A DNA stretch of 64,000 nucleotides from Methanomassiliicoccaceae archaeon (GTDB lineage Archaea; Thermoplasmatota; Thermoplasmata; Methanomassiliicoccales; Methanomethylophilaceae): the NCBI GenBank assembly GCA_016281925.1, contig JAEEJP010000010.1, positions 1 through 64,000 on the forward strand. Reading direction: 5' to 3'. Positions 17,676 to 24,671 of the stretch are shown one piece after another. The notes under the pieces were generated by a model. The model was not told the origin of the DNA. It worked only from the letters and a program-made list of their open reading frames with translations, and ran no database searches. Position 1 is the stretch's first letter; every line of letters starts with the position of its first letter. The position numbers and the translations under genes are program-made.

Positions 17676-18242
17676 TCAGCGCCCGGCGCAGATCTCCCTG
17701 ACCAGCCTCTCGATTTCGTCGGCATTTTCCGAGCCTACGCGGGCGCCTCTGCGCTCGAGGAAAGTCCATCCGCGCTTCTCGCATTCCTCCCTGAAGTCCG
17801 GGGAGGTCACGGCTATCAGTTTGCCGTCCTCGATGGCGTCCGCCTCCAGGAACATCGCGAACATGTCCTTGGGGATGCAGAAAATGACCTTGTCGAACGG
17901 GCGGCAGAGATATGACACCTGATCAACGAAATGCTTGGCCGCGTCGACGAACTCGTATTCCCTCCGGTTCGCCATCACGCGCGGATAACTGTCTATCACG
18001 TAGTTGCCGGGGACGAAGCCGTATCTGGTCGTTATCACGCCGTAGGAGACGTCGCAGAGCTTCTTCCCTTCGCCGTCGACCGCCTGGTCAAGACGCGCTA
18101 CGAGGCTCTTCACTTCGGTGGCGCGCCCGCCGAACATATTGAACGCGCTGTCGATGCCTTTGCTTCTGAATACGGTCGAATCGTTCGTCACGACTAGTAT
18201 GCGGACGGACATCTTGGTCTCTGTGATCAATGAGGTAGCCAT
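17676..18242 (-). CDS. hypothetical protein co-transcribed with hypD
   Basis: I do not recognise this 188-residue soluble protein. It begins with a beta strand and Ser/Thr-rich loop (MSVRILVVTNDSTVFRSKG) of a Rossmann-like or DUF-type alpha/beta fold, and has further strands at YGVITTRYGFVPG and DKVIFCIPKDMFAMFLEAD. The ATG at 18242 is one nucleotide from the hypD stop; an internal ATG at 18212 is an alternative start. Tight coupling to hypA-hypD suggests, but does not prove, a link to hydrogenase maturation. Confidence 0.65.
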   Translation of the reverse strand: MATSLITETKMSVRILVVTNDSTVFRSKGIDSAFNMFGGRATEVKSLVARLDQAVDGEGKKLCDVSYGVITTRYGFVPGNYVIDSYPRVMANRREYEFVDAAKHFVDQVSYLCRPFDKVIFCIPKDMFAMFLEADAIEDGKLIAVTSPDFREECEKRGWTFLERRGARVGSENADEIERLVREICAGR

Positions 18243-18243
18243 G

Positions 18244-19326
18244 TCAAATCCTCTTGGAGCCTAGCCTGTATGATATGCTGCAGTTCCCTTCCATGGAGAC
18301 CATGCAGGGGCCCATTGGGTTGGAGGGCTTGCAGACCTTCCCGAACATGGGGCACTGCTCGGATTTTATCAGCCCTCTCAGCACGTCGCCGCACCTGCAG
18401 CCGTTGGCCTCCTCCTTGACCTCGGGAGTCTTGGCCAGGATATCCTCGTGGACCTTGGTGGCGTCGTGGTCGGCGAACTTGGGCCTAAGGGCGAGGGCGC
18501 TCTTGGGGATGTTCGGGAATCCCCTCCAGCGGCGGTCCACCGGGGTGAAGGTGTCTTCCATGAGCTTCAGCGCCCTGGGGTTGCCTTCCGGCCTCACGAG
18601 CCTTGTGTACTCGTTCTCGACCTCGGCGCGGCCGTCGCGCAGCTGCTTGCACAGCATATAGCATGCCATCAGGATATCCAGAGGCTCGAACCCTGCGATG
18701 ACCTGGGGCAGACCGTACACCTCGGATACCGGGCGGAACATCTCTTCCCCTGTTATCACCGCCACATGCCCGGGCTCGATGAAGCCGTCGATGGTGGACT
18801 CTCCGAGCGAGAGAAGAGTCTCCAATACAGGCGGGCAGATCCTGTGGCAGCTGTATACGGTGAAATTGTCCGGGCAGTCGTCCTTGCCGAGCGGGACGCA
18901 GGTGGACGGGGCGGTGGTCTCGAAACCCACGCCGACGAACGTCAGAGGCTTCTCCTGCTCCCTGGCCATCCTGACCGCGTCATCGATGGAATAGACGATC
19001 CTCACGTCGGCTCCGTCGGCCTTCGCGTCGAAAAGCGATCCTATGGTAGTGGGGACCCTCATCATGTCCCCGAAGGCGGTCACGGTGACCCCGTTGCGGG
19101 CCAGAGTGATCGCGTCGGCGATCTCGCTGCTGGTGGTGACGCATACCGGGCATCCCGGCCCCTGGGCTATCTCTATCCCGGCGTCCCTGAGCATCTCCTC
19201 GAGGCCGAAACGGACTATCGTGTCCTGATGGGTCCCGCATATGTGCATGAATTTGGCGTGGATACCCATATCTTTGATGCCGCTGAGAATCTTCTTCGCG
19301 GTCGCTTCGTCCCTGTATTTGAACAT
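18244..19326 (-). CDS. hypD: hydrogenase maturation protein HypD
   Basis: HypD is the scaffold on which the Fe(CN)2CO unit of [NiFe] hydrogenases is assembled, with HypC and HypE. The 360-residue protein is full length. It has HICGTHQDTIVRFG with the key cysteine, GPGCPVCVTT, FVGVGFETTAPST, and a C-terminal Cys cluster (CRCGDVLRGLIKSEQCPMFG, then CKPSNPMGPC) for the 4Fe-4S cluster. A GAGGAGG site precedes the ATG at 19326. It is downstream of hypA in a leftward run; hypC and hypE are not in the window. Confidence 0.96.
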   Translation of the reverse strand: MFKYRDEATAKKILSGIKDMGIHAKFMHICGTHQDTIVRFGLEEMLRDAGIEIAQGPGCPVCVTTSSEIADAITLARNGVTVTAFGDMMRVPTTIGSLFDAKADGADVRIVYSIDDAVRMAREQEKPLTFVGVGFETTAPSTCVPLGKDDCPDNFTVYSCHRICPPVLETLLSLGESTIDGFIEPGHVAVITGEEMFRPVSEVYGLPQVIAGFEPLDILMACYMLCKQLRDGRAEVENEYTRLVRPEGNPRALKLMEDTFTPVDRRWRGFPNIPKSALALRPKFADHDATKVHEDILAKTPEVKEEANGCRCGDVLRGLIKSEQCPMFGKVCKPSNPMGPCMVSMEGNCSISYRLGSKRI

Positions 19327-19706
19327 CGTTCCTCCTCCTCAATATCCATGCATTTTATGGCGCAGGACTGGCCTTTCACCACTTTTATCGATCCCCCGCA
19401 TTCCGGGCAGGAAAGGACGGGGATCGAATGCGAAGCGAAATCCGGATCCGTCAGCGTTCTGACCGGCCCGGAATATCCGCACGAAGCGCATGAGACCTCG
19501 ATGGGCTCGTGCTCGATGATGAATTCGGAGCCTTCCAATACCGTGCCGCGGGTGACTATCTCGTACGCGAAAAGCATCTGCTCCGCGCCGAGGTTGGTCA
19601 GGTCTCCGATGACCGCCGTGACGCTGTGCACCTTGGAGACCTTGTACTTGGCCAGCTCGTCGATCACCGCATTGACGAGGCTGGAAACCACCGAAACTTC
19701 GTGCAT
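19215..19706 (-). CDS. hypA: hydrogenase nickel incorporation protein HypA
   Basis: HypA delivers nickel to [NiFe] hydrogenase precursors. The N-terminal MHEVSVVSSLVNAV carries the nickel-binding Met-His, and the zinc site is formed by CASCGYSGP and CPECGGS. Family-typical sequence ends near KCMDIEEEE (about 19335), but there is no stop there: the frame continues 37 more codons, overlapping the start of hypD by 112 nt, to a TAG at 19215. The tail (RPRRRFSAASKIW) is unlike HypA and is simply hypD DNA in another frame. It is preceded by nth with a 24-nt gap. Confidence 0.9.
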   Translation of the reverse strand: MHEVSVVSSLVNAVIDELAKYKVSKVHSVTAVIGDLTNLGAEQMLFAYEIVTRGTVLEGSEFIIEHEPIEVSCASCGYSGPVRTLTDPDFASHSIPVLSCPECGGSIKVVKGQSCAIKCMDIEEEERCSNTGTKRPRRRFSAASKIWVSTPNSCTYAGPIRTR

Positions 19707-19730
19707 CAGACCCCTAATGGGCCGTCCCCA

Positions 19731-20405
19731 TTAAGTAAGATTCGCGGGCCCCCTGCCCGAGCCGAAGTCGCAGAGATCCCTCACCGGACATACGGCGCAT
19801 TTCGGGCGGTTTGGGATGCATATTTCCTGCCCGTGGCGGACCAGATACCTGTTGATATCCGACCAGCGGTCCTCCGGCGCGATCTCCATCAGCGCGAACT
19901 CGGTGGCCACCGGATCGGTCGTGGACACTAGGCCCATCAGATTGGATATCCTGTGCACATGGGTGTCCACGCAGACCGACGGTATCCCCATGGCGTAAGA
20001 TCTGACGCAGGCTGCGGTCTTGCGGCCGACCATAGGAAGGGTGCACAGCTCCTCGGTATCCCGCGGGACCTCGCCGCCGTACCTGTCCAGGATCTCCCTG
20101 CAGCACCTGACGATTGCCGCGGATTTCTGCTTGGGGAATCCGGCGGGGCGTATCAGCTCAGCGACCTCCCCGGGATCGGCCTCCGCCAGGGCTTCCATCG
20201 TGGGGAACCTGGCGAAAAGATTGTCCGACGCTTTCCTCGTGTTCTCGTCTTTGGTCCTCTGGGAAAGGATCGTCGATATCAGGACATGGAACGGGTCTTT
20301 CGGCCATTCCGGATCCTCTCCGGCCGAATTGCGCCCGGGGAACACGCCTCCGACGTAGACTTCCGAGAGCCTGCTCAGGATTTCGCATATCCGCTCTGGA
20401 TCCAT
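19731..20405 (-). CDS. nth: endonuclease III
   Basis: This 224-residue DNA glycosylase/AP lyase removes oxidised pyrimidines. It has the helix-hairpin-helix LPMVGRKTAACVRSYAMG with catalytic Lys (about residue 129), the catalytic Asp in CVDTHVHRISN (about residue 148), and the C-terminal 4Fe-4S motif CIPNRPKCAVCPVRDLC. The ATG at 20405 (MDPERICEIL) is chosen although the frame is open further upstream into the folC-like gene, because the upstream residues are antisense-like and do not match the family. It overlaps the folC-like 3' end by 31 nt. Stop TAA. Confidence 0.95.
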   Translation of the reverse strand: MDPERICEILSRLSEVYVGGVFPGRNSAGEDPEWPKDPFHVLISTILSQRTKDENTRKASDNLFARFPTMEALAEADPGEVAELIRPAGFPKQKSAAIVRCCREILDRYGGEVPRDTEELCTLPMVGRKTAACVRSYAMGIPSVCVDTHVHRISNLMGLVSTTDPVATEFALMEIAPEDRWSDINRYLVRHGQEICIPNRPKCAVCPVRDLCDFGSGRGPANLT

Positions 20406-21622
20406 CTCAAAGCATCCTCCGCAGTGCGGAACGACCCCGTTACGAGCACGTTCTCCTCCCCTCTGGCTTCCAGGGCGGCGTCCAATGCCTCCCCCACCGT
20501 CGCGCAGAGGGTGACGTCGCCGTGGACGCGGCTCATCGCATCGTAAAGGACATCCGGGGAAGCCGCCCTCGGAGAATCCGGAGGGGCGACGAACACCTTG
20601 GTGGCGAGCCCGGAAAGGATGTTCGACACCTCCCTGATGTTCTTGTCCGAAAGCATCCCCAGCACCAGGACCACTTTGCCGTAGATCTCGGAGATGTCCT
20701 GGTAGAGGCATCTGGCTCCGGCGACGGTGTGCGTTACATCTATGATTATGGGCTCGCCGACCAGCTTCTGCATCCTGAAATCCCAGTCCACCCTGCGGAG
20801 CCCGGCGTCCACGTTGGGCGCGATTATATACTGGAACTCCGGAAGGCAGGATACGGCTTCCATCGCCAGGGCGGCGTTGCGGGCCTGCATCCTCCCGGGG
20901 ACGGAGACGGTGTACACCTCGCCCCGGTAGGACATCTCGACGCTGTCGGAGAAGCTGGCCAGAACCTCGATGTCCGATTCGCCGACCCTCTTCAGGGGGC
21001 ATCCGATCTCCTCCGCATACGCTCTGAGATGCTGGAAGACCTCGTCGCCGTTGATGGTGACGCACGGCACGCCGGGCTTCATGATCCCCGCTTTATGCCG
21101 GGCGATCTCGCCTATGGTGTTCCCAAGGGCGCCGATGTGCTCCATGCTCACGTTGCTTATGACGGAAACCTCCGGGACGATGACGTTGGTGCAGTCGTAT
21201 CTGCCGCCCATCCCGACCTCCACGACGACGATGTCCGCCTCCACCATAGAGAAGAACTCGAAGGCCACTGCCGTGAGGACTTCGAACTGGGTGCATCCCA
21301 TCCCCTCGGATTCCATCCGCTCTTCGATGGGCCTTATCTTCGAAAGGATGAACGTGAGGTCCCTGTCGGATATGCGCTCCCCGCCGATGCGGATGCATTC
21401 GTTGATCTCCAGGATCTGCGGCGACGTGAACGCCCCGACGCAGAACCCCGAAGCGTTCAGTATGGATTCGATCATCGCGCAGACAGAGCCTTTCCCGTCG
21501 CTGCCGGCCACATGCACGGCTCTCAGGCCCTCATGAGGATTCCCGAGGCGTTCCAGAAGCGTATTTATCCTGTCTAATCCGAGCTTTATGCCTTGGCCGG
21601 AAAGGCTGTCCAGCCAGGCCAT
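20375..21622 (-). CDS. folC: folylpolyglutamate synthase / Mur-ligase family protein
   Basis: The 415-residue protein adds glutamate to a pterin-type cofactor or a similar substrate using ATP. It begins MAWLDSLSGQGIKLGLDRIN, the FolC opening, so the ATG at 21622 is preferred over 21640. It has the P-loop VHVAGSDGKGSVCAMIES, GAFTSPQILEINECI, and VEVGMGGRYDCTNV, followed by the C-terminal ligase domain. In methanogens the substrate may be tetrahydrofolate, a methanopterin-type cofactor or F420; the sequence alone cannot decide. It lies between the ATP-grasp ligase and nth in the same direction. Confidence 0.87.
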   Translation of the reverse strand: MAWLDSLSGQGIKLGLDRINTLLERLGNPHEGLRAVHVAGSDGKGSVCAMIESILNASGFCVGAFTSPQILEINECIRIGGERISDRDLTFILSKIRPIEERMESEGMGCTQFEVLTAVAFEFFSMVEADIVVVEVGMGGRYDCTNVIVPEVSVISNVSMEHIGALGNTIGEIARHKAGIMKPGVPCVTINGDEVFQHLRAYAEEIGCPLKRVGESDIEVLASFSDSVEMSYRGEVYTVSVPGRMQARNAALAMEAVSCLPEFQYIIAPNVDAGLRRVDWDFRMQKLVGEPIIIDVTHTVAGARCLYQDISEIYGKVVLVLGMLSDKNIREVSNILSGLATKVFVAPPDSPRAASPDVLYDAMSRVHGDVTLCATVGEALDAALEARGEENVLVTGSFRTAEDALRWIQSGYAKS

Positions 21623-21674
21623 ATTCCCATCTGGGTCCAATATGATCTCCGGCAGATGGCATGCATTACCGTGC

Positions 21675-22595
21675 TTAAAAATATGTCACAGAAGATCGCC
21701 GGCGGGCGTCATGATTGATCTGGACGACTTCGTCGGCCACATGCTCGGCGTAGAGGCGGGCGACGTTGATCCCGGTGCAGGATTCGAAAGCCTCGAAGAA
21801 GGCATTGGAATTCACTTCGCACAGAATCATCTCCCCATCCTCCGGGAAAAGCAGGTCTATGCCGCAGTAGTCTAGATCCAGGGCATCGGCTATCCTTTCC
21901 GCGTATGCCGCCGTCTCCGGGGCCAGGGCATAAGCTTCGCCGGAACCTCCGCACCCGATGTTGGACCTGAAATCGGAATCTGAACGGCGAAGCATGCCTC
22001 CCGCCGCCTTCCCTCCGACGACGATCACCCTCAGATCCCTTCCGGAGCTGCTCCCGACGAATTCCTGGAACAGATGCGGGACTGTTTTGACCTTCTCCAT
22101 GAGGGCCATGAGCTCCCCCATGCCGCGGGCGATATGCACCCCTCTGCCCATGGAGCCGTAGCATTCCTTGACTACTACCGGGAATCCCAGCTCTCCGGCG
22201 ACCTTCTCCGCGGACTCCCGCCTCACGGGCTCCCCGGGATCGTAGCACAGAAGCCCGGACAGGGTCTTCGGCATCCTGACATTATGGCCGGCCAGCCTGA
22301 GGTACGTGACCATCTTGTCGTCGCAGGCTTCCACGGCGGAATAGCGGTTGAAGACCGGGATCCCGGATCTCTCCAGGGCTTCCAGCACGTATTTGTCCTT
22401 GTCCAGATAGACGCAGAAAGAATATCCTCCGCATTCCGCCTCGATGCCGCCGCCCTCTATGCGGGCGATGAACCCGTCGTTCCTGCGGATGTCGGTCTCG
22501 ATGCCTATGGCGGCGAACTCCTCCGCCAGTCTGGAGGCCTGCACCTCGAACGCGCGCATCCTCGAATACGCGTTGATGAGGATCAATCCTTTCAT
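21675..22595 (-). CDS. RimK-type ATP-grasp ligase
   Basis: The 306-residue protein belongs to the ATP-grasp family that joins an amino acid to a carboxylate on a cofactor, peptide or protein. Visible parts: the N-terminal LILINAYSRMRAFEVQA, the ATP-grasp loop VVVKECYGSMGRGVHIAR, RDLRVIVVGGKAAGGMLRRS, and metal ligands in YCGIDLLFPEDG and ILCEVNSNAFFEAFE. Homologues in methanogens include cofactor glutamate ligases (MptN, CofF) and LysX-type proteins. It is upstream of a folC-like ligase, which favours cofactor glutamylation, but that is inference. TAA stop. Confidence 0.82.
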   Translation of the reverse strand: MKGLILINAYSRMRAFEVQASRLAEEFAAIGIETDIRRNDGFIARIEGGGIEAECGGYSFCVYLDKDKYVLEALERSGIPVFNRYSAVEACDDKMVTYLRLAGHNVRMPKTLSGLLCYDPGEPVRRESAEKVAGELGFPVVVKECYGSMGRGVHIARGMGELMALMEKVKTVPHLFQEFVGSSSGRDLRVIVVGGKAAGGMLRRSDSDFRSNIGCGGSGEAYALAPETAAYAERIADALDLDYCGIDLLFPEDGEMILCEVNSNAFFEAFESCTGINVARLYAEHVADEVVQINHDARRRSSVTYF

Positions 22596-22604
22596 GGATG
22601 AAGA

Positions 22605-22623
22605 CGGAGGGGAACCCCCTCCG
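22605..22623 (-). other. intercistronic hairpin between asnB-like and ATP-grasp genes
   Basis: CGGAGGGG and CCCCTCCG form a perfect 8-bp stem with a 3-nt loop in the 35-nt gap between the upstream gene's stop (22631) and the ATP-grasp start (22595). No U-tract follows in the direction of transcription, so it is more likely an RNA-processing or translation element than a terminator. Confidence 0.5.
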
Positions 22624-22630
22624 GAAAAAA

Positions 22631-23425
22631 TCAGTCGAATATCTCCTTGTAGATGGATTCGACCAGCTCGTGGTAGGTCATGCCCTTGGACGAGGCCACT
22701 TCGCGGACCAGATCCATCGTTCCCGATCCATACTGGGCTGCCTTCTTCCTCTTCTCCGCGATGAACGGGAATCCGAGGTTCCTGGCGACCTGCTTCAGAA
22801 GGACCTTCCTCGAATCGGCATCCTTGGGCTTCAGATCGGCGACGTCCATGGCTCCGACCTGCATGGTGACGATCGGATCGATGTACGGGTACAGGATGGT
22901 CTTGCCGAAATGGTTGGCCACCTTGGTCTCGTGGGGGATGGTGGAGGTTATGAGCTTGCCCATGTCTGACTTCATCGTCCTGACCAGCTCGTCCTCCGGC
23001 ATGCCGACGTACTTGGTGTATCCGGCGAAAAGCTCGTCGGATCCCTGCCCGCCGATGATGTACTTCTCATGGACGGTCCTGCAGACGAAGAAGAGAGGCA
23101 GCTCGAACGACAGGGTCAGAGGGCTGGAAGTCCCGGTGATGGAGATCATCTCGCGGAGCCTGGACTCGATGTTGTCCTTGGTGATGGGGATGTGGAGCCA
23201 TGGGAGGCCGAGCTTCTCGGACATCTCGCGGGCCATGACCACGTCATACGATTCGTCCTTCCCGGATGTATAGAGGGTGACCGACCTGGCATAATCCTTG
23301 GCGATGGCGGCCACCAGACCTGAGTCGAGCCCTCCGGAGAAAGCTACGGCTATGTCGCGGTCCTCGACTCCCGTCCTCACGGCGGAGACGATTGCGTTCT
23401 CCAGATTCTCGGAATTGGCTGTCAT
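22631..23425 (-). CDS. stand-alone asparagine-synthase-like PP-loop ATPase, second copy
   Basis: The 264-residue protein has the PP-loop IAVAFSGGLDSGLVAAIA (about residues 25-42) and IIGGQGSDELFAGYTKY of the asparagine synthetase C-terminal domain, again without a glutaminase domain. It resembles the protein at 4593-5558 along its whole length but lacks that protein's C-terminal about 50 residues. The ATG at 23425 gives MTANSENLENAI; an in-frame codon at 23446 is less likely. It is first in a leftward run with the ATP-grasp ligase and divergent from nikR. Substrate unknown. Confidence 0.78.
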   Translation of the reverse strand: MTANSENLENAIVSAVRTGVEDRDIAVAFSGGLDSGLVAAIAKDYARSVTLYTSGKDESYDVVMAREMSEKLGLPWLHIPITKDNIESRLREMISITGTSSPLTLSFELPLFFVCRTVHEKYIIGGQGSDELFAGYTKYVGMPEDELVRTMKSDMGKLITSTIPHETKVANHFGKTILYPYIDPIVTMQVGAMDVADLKPKDADSRKVLLKQVARNLGFPFIAEKRKKAAQYGSGTMDLVREVASSKGMTYHELVESIYKEIFD

Positions 23426-23517
23426 GCATCCCGAATCGCAAAGCACTGATAAATATGATATGCAAAAGCGCGAATGGCATAAGCAGTGTTACTTGAGGCT
23501 CCTTTTTCAGAAGAAAA

Positions 23518-23542
23518 GTGTTATTAAATCGCAAAATGATAC
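23518..23542 (+). promoter_or_regulatory. nikR promoter with imperfect inverted repeat
   Basis: GTGTTATT (23518-23525) and AATGATAC (23535-23542) form an imperfect inverted repeat (6 of 8) that covers a TATA-like TTATTAAAT. The spacing to the ATG at 23550 suggests a leaderless or very short-leader transcript. A related GTGTTACTT lies 31 nt upstream. It may be an autoregulatory NikR site, though it does not match the classical GTATGA-N16-TCATAC operator. Confidence 0.4.
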
Positions 23543-23549
23543 AATAGGC

Positions 23550-24209
23550 ATGGAAGGCGTAACACGCATAGGCGTATCTTTGGAGCCGGAGCTCCTCGAG
23601 AAATTTGATAATTCCATAAGGGACAAAGGTTACGTCAGCAGATCGGAAGCCGTCCGCGACCTCATACGCGATTCGTTGGCAGAGAACGAATGGAAGAACA
23701 ACGACCAATGGATGGTCGGGACGGTCGTCATAGTATACGACCATACCAACAGCACCGTCGGCGAGAAGCTCACGGACATCCAGCATGCCCACATCGGCAT
23801 GGTGAACACGTCGATACACGTTCACCTCGACGACAGCAAATGCATGGAGATACTCATCTGCGAGGGGAAGCTCGGCGTCCTGAAGGATTTCGCCAACGAA
23901 ATCACATCGATAAAAGGTGTCCTGAGAGGCAGACTCACCATGGCCGCACCCTCCACAGGGAACCTCCACCACGTCGGGCACAGGAACCGACGTTTCGACG
24001 CCGTCGGTGCCGAGGATTATCGTCGATATCCCCTCGGCATCCCCCATCCCGTAATAGCGGTTTATGATGTCGGCCGTGGTCACGGAAGGGTAGAATATCC
24101 AGGGCTTCGCTGGACCGAAATCCGGGGATCCCGGGAACGGGCTGGCCCTCATGACCATATGCGGCTTGGAAGAGGAAACGGTCTAAGGATACATGACGAA
24201 ATTCTCTGA
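23550..24209 (+). CDS. nikR: nickel-responsive regulator NikR, without a stop at the usual place
   Basis: NikR represses nickel uptake when nickel is plentiful. Residues 4-45 form the ribbon-helix-helix DNA-binding domain (RIGVSLEPELLEKFD), and residues 55-130 the ACT-like metal domain with ligands His79/His81, His90, His92 and Cys98 (QHAHIGM, SIHVHLDDSKC). Normal NikR is about 130-140 residues and should end just after VLRGRLTMAAP. Here the frame runs on for about 80 further codons, antisense to a minus-strand gene that also lacks a stop in this zone. The extra tail does not look like protein. Either a deletion joined the two 3' ends or the tail is tolerated. Confidence 0.88.
   Translation: MEGVTRIGVSLEPELLEKFDNSIRDKGYVSRSEAVRDLIRDSLAENEWKNNDQWMVGTVVIVYDHTNSTVGEKLTDIQHAHIGMVNTSIHVHLDDSKCMEILICEGKLGVLKDFANEITSIKGVLRGRLTMAAPSTGNLHHVGHRNRRFDAVGAEDYRRYPLGIPHPVIAVYDVGRGHGRVEYPGLRWTEIRGSRERAGPHDHMRLGRGNGLRIHDEIL
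23955..24182 (-). other. coding-like extension of the 24183-24533 gene after its UAG
   Basis: In the same minus-strand frame as the gene ending at TAG 24183-24185, codons continue with protein-like sequence (KPWIFYPSVTTADIINRYYG, then GISTIILGTDGVETSVPV). Codon choice resembles the real genes around. After about residue 195 of the joined frame the DNA becomes antisense to nikR and the character is lost; no stop appears until 23244. This looks like the rest of a UAG-containing gene whose 3' end was lost or overlaps nikR. Confidence 0.5.
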
Positions 24210-24533
24210 AAGCCAGAGTATATCGTCCATCCCGCGTATCTCTTCCGCCATGCTTTCCGGGACGTCGTGGCCGAGAAGCGTCCCGTATTCGTCGACGATC
24301 TCTATGGTCACCACGTCAGGGCGCGGAAATTCTGAATTGCAGAAGACGGCTGCGACGAGATCTTTGGTTACGCATTTCCCTAGGCCGATGCTCTGAAGCT
24401 CCATGGATCCGGAGAAAACGGATATGGAGTCCTCTTCATCGACTATCCTGGAGATGAGGTCGGCGTTGAGTATTTCCGCGCGGACGACCCCGGGTCTCTC
24501 CAGAACTTTGGAAATGAACTCATCGGAGCGCAT
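24183..24533 (-). CDS. unknown protein, 116 residues up to an in-frame UAG
   Basis: I do not recognise the family. The start MRSDEFISKVLERPGV is preceded by an AT-rich stretch (24540-24570) shared with the divergent topA region. The sequence has alternating strands and helices (VVTIEIVDEYGTLLGHDVP) and no membrane segment. It stops at TAG 24183-24185, after ENFVMYP, but the same frame stays protein-like for about 75 more codons. In a UAG-decoding archaeon the real protein would be about 195 residues or longer. Without UAG decoding it would be a truncated gene. Confidence 0.6.
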   Translation of the reverse strand: MRSDEFISKVLERPGVVRAEILNADLISRIVDEEDSISVFSGSMELQSIGLGKCVTKDLVAAVFCNSEFPRPDVVTIEIVDEYGTLLGHDVPESMAEEIRGMDDILWLSENFVMYP

Positions 24534-24671
24534 ATGGATTTATCGTCCAAGTACAATATAAAACCATTCTTTAGTTTTAATGAGGCGTCAACGAATCGAT
24601 GTCGGATACGGAATCCCCGATGGCCGCGCACCGCTAACGCTTAAATAACCTTCACAAAGTTCAGGCGGGCG

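Noticed and set aside
19215-19217. UAG in the hypA frame as a pyrrolysine codon
   Set aside because: It lies inside hypD in another frame, far past the HypA C-terminus.
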